From assembly GCA_036784855.1 (NCBI GenBank), contig JAZDSV010000062.1, forward strand, positions 1-64,000: a DNA stretch of 64,000 bases, read 5' to 3'. This document shows positions 57,720 through 64,000 of this stretch, one piece after another. The position numbers and the translations under genes were made by a program. Every line of letters starts with the position of its first letter. Within the stretch, counting starts at the first letter, position 1. The notes below the pieces were generated by a model. The model did no database searches. It had not been told where the DNA came from and saw nothing but the letters and a program-made list of their open reading frames with translations. Source of the DNA: Aphelidium insulamus (Eukaryota > Aphelidiomycota > Aphelidea > Aphelidiaceae).

Positions 57720-59461
57720 CTACTCTTGCACGGCCACCACGGGGGCTTTGCGCTGCGGTTGAAAGGTGACAGTGCCGGGTTTGCTATGTTGTTGGCGTCG
57801 CTGCTTCTTGCGCAGACGGCTCTCCACCATCACTCTCTTCTTTGCCTGTGTGCTCTTGATCACTGTTGGTACGTGCCTGTGCTTGGCAATGCGGCGAATG
57901 GCGGGCATGTGCTGGAATCGATTCTTTAATGCACTGGCATACTCTGTGGCATTTCGCTGACGCGGAGCCACGGCGCCTAGTTGTTCCGACGCCGTCGCCT
58001 TCCACAACCGAATGTTGCCGTCATCTGACGCGCCAAGCACAAACTTGGCGTCCATCGAGTACTTGACGCAGAATATTCGTTGCTAGATTTCATTTATAGT
58101 GAGCTGATTTCTGAATTTGCACATACAGTGTAGTTTAATATTTCACGAATTACAGCGTCTTGTGATACAAAGTACGAAGCGCATGACACACAAAAGCCAC
58201 GGCATATTAAACACGCAACACGGACCATTCGTTTCGTGTGGTAAATATCGCGCGAGTGTCCTTGATTGACATTGAATATGCGCATGGACTTGTCGTAGGA
58301 ACCGGTGACAATTTCGTGTCCGCTTGGCGAGTAGTCAACGTCCAGCACGGCCGAAACGTGATCTTTAAATACGTTGAGCGCGCGGTCCATCCTGCGCATG
58401 TCAAATGTGTAGCAGTTGTGATCCTCGTTGGCCACGGTGAAATTGAATGCCTCCATTGGATTCCACGCGATGGCATTGGACTTCATTGCCAGTACCACAT
58501 TTGCCAGTGGTGCACGGTGGCGTATGTCGTACAGCGTAACGTTGCGGTCAGTGCCGCTGGATGCCAGTACAGACACTTCGGTCTGGTTGAAGGCGACAGT
58601 ATTCACCGTGTCGGCACCCCAGGCAAATGTGGACACAGGCTCCGTCCTGTGCGATATCAGGACATGTCACAGATATGCATATCAAATTATATAACAAGTT
58701 TTTACATACCTTTGCTCGTCCCAAATGTCAACGACCGCGCTGCATGACGCGAAAATGCTCTTGTTGCGATGATGGCTGACTCCATTGAATGTATGGCGCC
58801 CCTTGTATGTCTGCATGCAGCTGCCCTCGCCGCTGTGGTCACCGCTAAATACTTGACGCTGCCAGTCCCACAGACGAATTGTCTTGTCATCGCCACACGA
58901 AAGCAAGTGCCCATTGACGGGCGAGAAGCACACGCCACGAACAAATCGACAGCCGCCACTTGCACCGCCCGCCTTACTCTTCCACAGAGTCTCGCTAAAT
59001 ACATGTGGTAAGTACAAGCATAATCAAAAATGCAACCAACAATACTAATAATGATATCAGACCTTGTGGTGATGTTCCACACGCGCACCTCTGTAGGGCA
59101 CAGCGAGGTTAGTTGTGTGCGCTGACCATCATGTCCCACATACCGCCGTCAGCGCTGCCGGATGCGAGCCGCGCCACGTGCGCCGGATCCTTGGCCATGG
59201 TGTAGACACCATCTACGTGGCCACTAAGCGCCTTCACAAACGGCTTGGCAAACAAGCGTTCGAGCTTGACCGCATTGAGCGCGCGCGTGTACTCGCGTGC
59301 CTTCTCGAACGGATGCAGCGCAGGGTCAAAGTTGCGCTGAAGACGGAATATGTCGCCAGCGCGCGACCGTGTCTGTTCCTCTGGATTCCGCGATATCACC
59401 TGCACCTTCTGCACACAAGCGCGTCAACCAGCTGGATGTGCCATATGCACGCGCTTACCAT
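57720..59461 (-). CDS. DCAF13: DCAF13 / Sof1, WD40 protein of the SSU processome
   Basis: Sof1 acts in 18S rRNA maturation. The start is ATG 59461-59459, a one-codon exon followed by GTAAGC; exon 2 begins KVQVISRNPEEQTRSRAGD. Then FDPALHPFEKAREYTRALNA and LERLFAKPFVKALSGHVDGV. WD repeats follow: HLLSCGDDKTIRLWDW, FASCSAVVDIWDEQR, MKSNAIAWNPMEAFNFTVAN, DHVSAVLDVDYSPSGHEIVT and FVLGASDDGNIRLWKATASE. The Sof1-specific C terminus has FQHMPAIRRIAKHRHVP, basic runs and HSKPGTVTF. All diagnostic segments are present. It is divergent from NOC2L and converges on the PPR gene. Confidence 0.94.
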
Positions 59462-59573
59462 ACTGATTTCGATTATTTCTTTTTTTTTTGCCTATCCTTT
59501 TATTTTCTTTTTTTTCTTTGTTTTTTCTTTTTTCTTTCCTTCGTTTCCTTTTTTCCTTTTTCTTCCGCCCTCA
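59462..59573. promoter_or_regulatory. 112-bp bidirectional promoter with polypyrimidine strand
   Basis: The interval between the DCAF13 and NOC2L start codons is nearly pure pyrimidine on the plus strand (T runs broken by single C or CC, about 59468-59570). It must hold both start sites and 5' leaders. Confidence 0.6.
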
Positions 59574-61727
59574 ATGAAAGGCAAAATTCGCCGGCGCGCG
59601 CCACGCTCGGCTGCAGCATTAACGCAAGTAGAGCGCGCCTTTATATCTGCTTGACCTTACACACTGACATTGACATTGGTTGCGTGCAGTGGAGACATTG
59701 CCAGTAAGGACGCACCGCAGAACGAACCCGATGCGGATATCAAGGAGCACGCGCGCGAACTGGAGCTGCTGCGCCAGACGGATCCAGAATTTTACGCGTT
59801 TCTGGAGCAGAATGACCGCTCACTCCTCAATTTCCGTGCCAATGACGACGCGGATAATGACAGCGATGACGCTGTGGACGACGCTGGCGATGCTGCTGAT
59901 GCTATAAGTGACGCGGTCAATCAGATTGCGGACGAGATGGACACACCGCCGGAGCAGCACAGTGATGAACAGTACGGTGGTCGTGAGCTGGCGATGCCCA
60001 CGTTGCTGGCGTGGAAACACCAGCTTGCTGAGGTGGGACGATATGCAGTGTCAATCAATTATTTAATATTCACGGTGATTGTGCAGAACCACTCGCTGCG
60101 TGCGCTAAAGGAGCTTTCGCGCGCTTTCGAGTGTGCCGTCCACTCGAATGACGTGACTAGCGGCGCCGAGGATGGTGGCGTGTCTGTGCCGGGTGCCGGC
60201 AGTGGGCGCGCTTATCACATTGTGGACGAAGAAGTGTACGCTGAAGTCGTATCCACGGCTCTGCAAAACATTCCCAGCACCCTACAGCATCACCTATGCG
60301 TCAAGAAATATACAAATTTAGACGAATATGACGACGAGCTGGTCGCGATCGACCCTGCAGCCTCCCCAAAGTGGCGCCGACTTGAGCCGCTGGCGCGATC
60401 GTTTGTCAAGAGTGCGACACACTTGCTTCATCTACTGGTGGATCCCGAAATGACGGCGTTTGTGCTGACAAGCTTACTACGTCACGGCGCTATTCCGTTT
60501 GTGAGTGCACTGGCCAACAAGCGGCCGGCGCGCCTCTTTCTGCAACAGATAGTTGCCATTTGGGCCGCAGTCCCACGCAAGAGTTCCACGGGCGACAACG
60601 AAATTGGCGGCAACGACGATGCTGAAGATCACGCAAACGGTGTGCACGCCGCCTCTGCCGAGACATTAAAAATTAGCGCTTTCCTGGTGTTGCAGCGAAT
60701 TGTGAACGCTGGTGCCGCCCCGCTCACTGATAGGTGCTACCGTGCAGCCATCAAGGCATTTTCTTCCATAACTCGCGACACCAACCGGCACACACTGCCC
60801 GCCATAGCCTTCACGGGCAACTCTATTGTGGAGCTACTGGATGCGGATCATGGCACGGCGTACCAGCACGCCTTCACAGCTATTCGACAGCTGGCAGTGG
60901 CCTTGCGAAATGCGATCACGCAACAGAGCGAGGACACTACGCGTGCTGTATATAACTGGCAGGTCGTGCACAGTGTACGACTGTGGTGCCGCGTAGTTGG
61001 AAATCTGTGTGAACGCAAACGCGACGCGGAAACCACTACTCCACTGAAGGAGCTGGTGTTTCCACTGGTACAGGTGTCACTCGGCATTGCCAAGTTCTTG
61101 CCTTCATCGCAGCAGTACCTGCCACTGCGTCTTCACATTTATCGCGCGTTGGTCGATCTGGCGCGCCGCGCCGATGCATACATTCCGCTGTCGGCTCACT
61201 TGGTGGACTCGCTGCACGAATTAGCCATACAGTCCACAAAGTGGAAACCTTCCTCCCTGCGGCCTCTAGAGTTCAATTTGCATATTCGCGTGCCCGCAAA
61301 CTATCTCCTCACGCGGCCATTGGTGGAGAGTGCAGCGGAACAAGTGTGCGATCTGGCACTGGAACATTTGGCACACTTGTCGGGACTGATATCATTCCCT
61401 GAAATGATCGTGCCGGCGATTGCGCAGCTGAAACGCGTCAAGAAGACCACCCGCAGCGCTAAGCTGGGCAAATCCGTCGGCGCACTGCTGGACAAGATTT
61501 ACCAGAGTGCTGATGCAATTAAGCATCGTCGCCTCGCGGTCCCGTTTGCACCCGCCGAGTTGGACAAACTGAGTGAATGGCACGGCGACTGGCGAAGCAC
61601 ACCGCTTGGCCGCTATTTGGCGCAAGTGCAGGCTGTCAAGGCGCGCACCGCGCAGCTCATTCAAGACAACGATGGTGGCAATTTCAATAATAGCGAACAA
61701 CCAGCGGCCAAGCGCATTCGTAAATAG
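59574..61727 (+). CDS. NOC2L: NOC2L / Noc2, 60S ribosome biogenesis factor
   Basis: Noc2 pairs with Noc1 and Noc3 on pre-60S particles in the nucleolus. Exon 1 (59574-59623) encodes MKGKIRRRAPRSAAAL. The next exon starts at 59690 and is reached from a GC donor (AC/GCAAGT), giving GDIASKD. Then EHARELELLRQTDPEFYAFL, the acidic stretch, LLAWKHQLAEV and, after a 54-bp in-frame intron near 60033-60086, NHSLRALKELSRAFECAVHS. The core has FLVLQRIVNAG, YNWQVVHSVRLWCRVVGNL, VFPLVQVSLGIAKFLPS, YLPLRLHIYRALVDLARR and PLEFNLHIRVPANYLLTRPL. Product about 660 residues, shorter than human because the N-terminal basic region is reduced. Confidence 0.93.
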
Positions 61728-62280
61728 ATATAGAACCGCTGGAAATGGTATTTCTGCCGATGGCATTATTTGCAGTTTCAGCCGATGGCTCAACTTGCTA
61801 TGCGTTCTAATATGTGAATTTAACCAGCTTGTGCACTGGCACTGGTCTGAAAACTTTTTTTCTGTTCTATTTCCGTATGTGCACCATGGGTCTACAGATG
61901 GGTGGCCTTCTTGAGATTGCCGTCAGCTCGAGGACAGCAGGGATTTACACGTAATTGCACTGTTGCCCGCAGTCACTCCGCCCCCAACAGTCATCAATTC
62001 TCAGAGTGTCACACACTTTATAGCCGCACAATTTGCCTTTCAGCCAAGATACAGAAACTATATGCATACATACATGACACTACGGCAGTAGTCGTGGCAA
62101 CCGAACGATGCCGACGGTTGCCAAGCTGGGATTCATACGATACGCGCTGGCGCCAGCTTTCTCTCCCAAGTTTCGTTCGTAGTTAACAAGCTTACCCCTC
62201 TCGTACTGCCACTCGTTTACTTCACTCTTCTTGCACTTCGTTGCCTTCTTCTTCCCTTTACTCACTCGACTCCCACCGAC
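61728..62280. other. intergenic and pyrimidine-rich leader
   Basis: This is the NOC2L 3' flank, then mixed sequence. The last 90 bp before the next ATG are pyrimidine-rich (TTCACTCTTCTTGCACTTCG, then CTTCTTCTTCCC), like the NOC2L leader. The complementary lysine-rich ORF (62265-62080) is probably a by-product of this composition. Confidence 0.45.
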
Positions 62281-63016
62281 ATGTTCTCACTGCTCGCCGC
62301 CATCGTGACCTTCGTCAACGCAAACACCACATCTGGCCGCTGTATCATTGTCGCATGCAACGTTTTGGATCTTGCCGCATCGCTTCTGTACGTTTAATGT
62401 TGTCGCAAGTGCTACAACATAGGTGGTCAGTACTGACAGAGCGCTACGCAGTGTGGCGCGACCTAAAATCGCCTCAGTTTACGGCGATGACACTACCGCT
62501 TCCACTGCCACTTTGATCATCGGCTCCATTTCCACCAGCCAGGCCACACTAAGCAGCAGCAGCTGCGGGTCTGATAGCGATGAAGCAGAGTTGCTAGACA
62601 GCAAAGGTGTGTGTTGCTGTCACACGTCCAGATGTTGCCAAGTGTGACCGCTGTTCGTAGCGCGCGTGCTCGACGCTTACACCCGAGCCAAACAAACCCG
62701 CCCATTCCGCCCGCCATGCCCAAACATGGAACGTTGGCGCGCCGAGAAATACAAGAATGAGCGCCGGCATGAGATGTCGGAATTGCGGCTCCACATCGCC
62801 GCCAATATCAGTGCAACACCGCGGGCCGAGGAGTGGCACCAGCACTTGCAAAGGAAGCTCGCACCAAAAGTTTACTGGCAATGTCGAGTCGAAAAACTTA
62901 CGGCCGACCTGTACTACCTGTGCGGTCTACGCTTGGACGCGCAGGATGTGATCGAGCGGTGTGCCGCCGAGCTGCGAGTGGCCACCGCCAAGCTGTTTGA
63001 ACACTGCGGCCACTAG
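62281..63016 (+). CDS. three-exon lineage-specific protein
   Basis: Exon 1 (62281 to about 62393) encodes MFSLLAAIVTFVNANTTSG, a hydrophobic N terminus. Exon 2 (about 62422-62606) includes SVARPKIASVYGDD and a serine-rich acidic stretch ending SDEAELLDSK. Exon 3 (about 62660-63016) has RVLDAYTRAKQTRPF, MERWRAEKYKNERRHEMSEL, KVYWQCRVEKLTADLYYL and DVIERCAAELRVATAKLF. The exon 2-3 join is clean. The exon 1-2 donor is ambiguous (GTACGT would shift frame; GTTTAA keeps it). Domain type is not recognised; the C-terminal part is predicted helical. Confidence 0.55.
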
Positions 63017-63359
63017 ATCAAGCGCTGCTCGGCAATAGAATCCGTATAGAGGTGGTGAGTTCATTCTCAATGTTTATGCGGCGCATGTGTTTATGCCACA
63101 CATGCACCCGAGGCCTAGTAGCAAGATTGCGAGGCGCTGCGGAAGTGTTCAGGTATTCGCCATGTATTCGCATACGCATACGCTTTTTATCAGCGTATAT
63201 ATACTTCGGCAAGTGCGACTGCATGTGCACAGACTGTATACCGCTGCTGACATCATCGCTCGTGACAAACGCTCGGACATCGACAGCAGCTGAGACACAC
63301 AGTAATTCGCACATTCGTACATACTGAGTCATTGGTGATAATAGCACTTGGAACTTTGC

Positions 63360-63830
63360 TTACCTAGTCATGTGATGGAATCCGGCGCCAGAATGAATAC
63401 TATCGCCTGCAGATATTTTTGTGTCATTAAGATGGATTGCTACTTGTGCTGGCGGTGTATTTACATATGGTGAGGGGAAGGTGCGCCCCATCGCAATGGC
63501 GGTAACCATGGCAATTGGGTAGCACAAAATAGCGCCACTGCTGCGTATCCTCTTCTTTGTCCGTTTAGAATCTTCATATTGCACCCAACCCCCACCGCCA
63601 TAATGTTGACCATTTCCCAAAATATCTTGTTTTACCTTCACGAAGTCCAGCGACGAGAGCGCGCGCTCCAATGGCGCTGGAATGAGTGCGTAGGCTCCTT
63701 GCTGTGCCTTGTTGTGCCTGTCTCAGTTCTAACGCACCACACAGAAAAGTTGCGGGCGCTCGTCAGCGCATACGAGCCTTTTCACCTTTCCCATCACGCA
63801 CGCCACCTGCAGCCGTGTGAGTGCATTGTT
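63360..63830. other. right-edge coding candidates on both strands
   Basis: The minus strand has a 103-codon ORF (63671-63360) with DFVKVKQDILGNGQHYGGGG and RTFPSPYVNTPPAQVAIHL. The plus strand has HEVQRRERALQWRW (about 63636) and, after an acceptor near 63747, EKLRALVSAYEPFHLSHHAR ending at a good donor (GTGAGTGC, 63818). They overlap, so at most one is likely to be real across 63.6 kb. I cannot choose; neither is a known family. Confidence 0.3.
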
Positions 63831-63858
63831 ACATTATATTGTGTGACTGTATGTATGT

Positions 63859-63860
63859 AG

Positions 63861-63908
<48 letters not shown>
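63859..63908 (+). repeat. (TA)n(GT)n compound microsatellite
   Basis: A TA run passes directly into a GT run, just downstream of the candidate splice donor at 63818. Confidence 0.95.
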
Positions 63909-64000
63909 AAACGCCAACGATCTGCACTGCCAGTCTCACTGTCACTGTCTGTGTGCACATACGGTTACCTGAAATGCACTGCATATCATATCTCTGATTC

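Noticed and set aside
59109-59414. DCAF13 starting at a GTG near 59414
   Set aside because: A one-codon ATG exon at 59461-59459 with a perfect donor and acceptor gives the conserved Met-Lys-Val N terminus.
62080-62265. Lysine-rich minus-strand ORF (MSKGKKKATKCKK...)
   Set aside because: It is the complement of the pyrimidine-rich leader of the gene starting at 62281, and has no domain.

Overview
The window is nuclear DNA from a eukaryote. Genes are split by short introns, mostly about 40-130 bp, with GT-AG and several GC-AG borders and TACTAAT/CTAAC-like branch sites. Products include TRAPPC3, LSm2, the Pol II subunit RPB5, eS17, UCH37, USP39, DCAF13, NOC2L, VPS18 and UVRAG. Genes are dense, intergenic gaps are often 100-200 bp, and (TA)n, (CA)n and (ATGT)n microsatellites are common. 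The mix of UVRAG, an MRNIP-like protein, CH/RhoGEF and DEUBAD proteins fits a small-genome opisthokont or other amorphean, perhaps unicellular; the species cannot be fixed from the sequence.

Layout. 1-5.1 kb holds decayed material: unrecognised broken genes, a dispersed repeat, and a METTL25-like methyltransferase whose frame changes several times. 5.2-11.4 kb has a small membrane protein, TRAPPC3, a Mutator-like transposase with a SWIM finger, and a divergent pair whose plus-strand member combines DEUBAD-like and RAMA-like domains. 11.6-21.3 kb and 24.5-27.8 kb are two direct copies of a repeated locus. Each has a TATA-containing promoter, a large (ATGT)n tract, short putative minus-strand exons and a 3' end. 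Copy 1 carries a 6.5-kb tandem array, copy 2 a single block. Between the copies lies a Pro/Ala-rich six-exon gene.

28.2-63 kb is a housekeeping island: a PQ-loop transporter, LSm2, RPB5, a truncated retroelement, UCH37 (UCHL5), a CH-DH-PH-SH3-WW RhoGEF, eS17, UVRAG, VPS18, a coiled-coil protein, MRNIP-like, USP39, an acyl-CoA-binding protein, a SAM-fold protein, a second coiled-coil protein, a mitochondrial PPR protein, DCAF13, NOC2L and a lineage-specific gene.

Functional groupings: endolysosomal trafficking (TRAPPC3, PQ-loop, UVRAG, VPS18), ribosome production (eS17, DCAF13, NOC2L), and deubiquitinase biology (UCH37, a DEUBAD protein, inactive USP39). The least ordinary feature is the tandem array: on the minus strand nearly every block carries splice donors, branch-like sites and acceptors at fixed places, so it looks like an amplified set of exons, yet I could not chain one reading frame through it.
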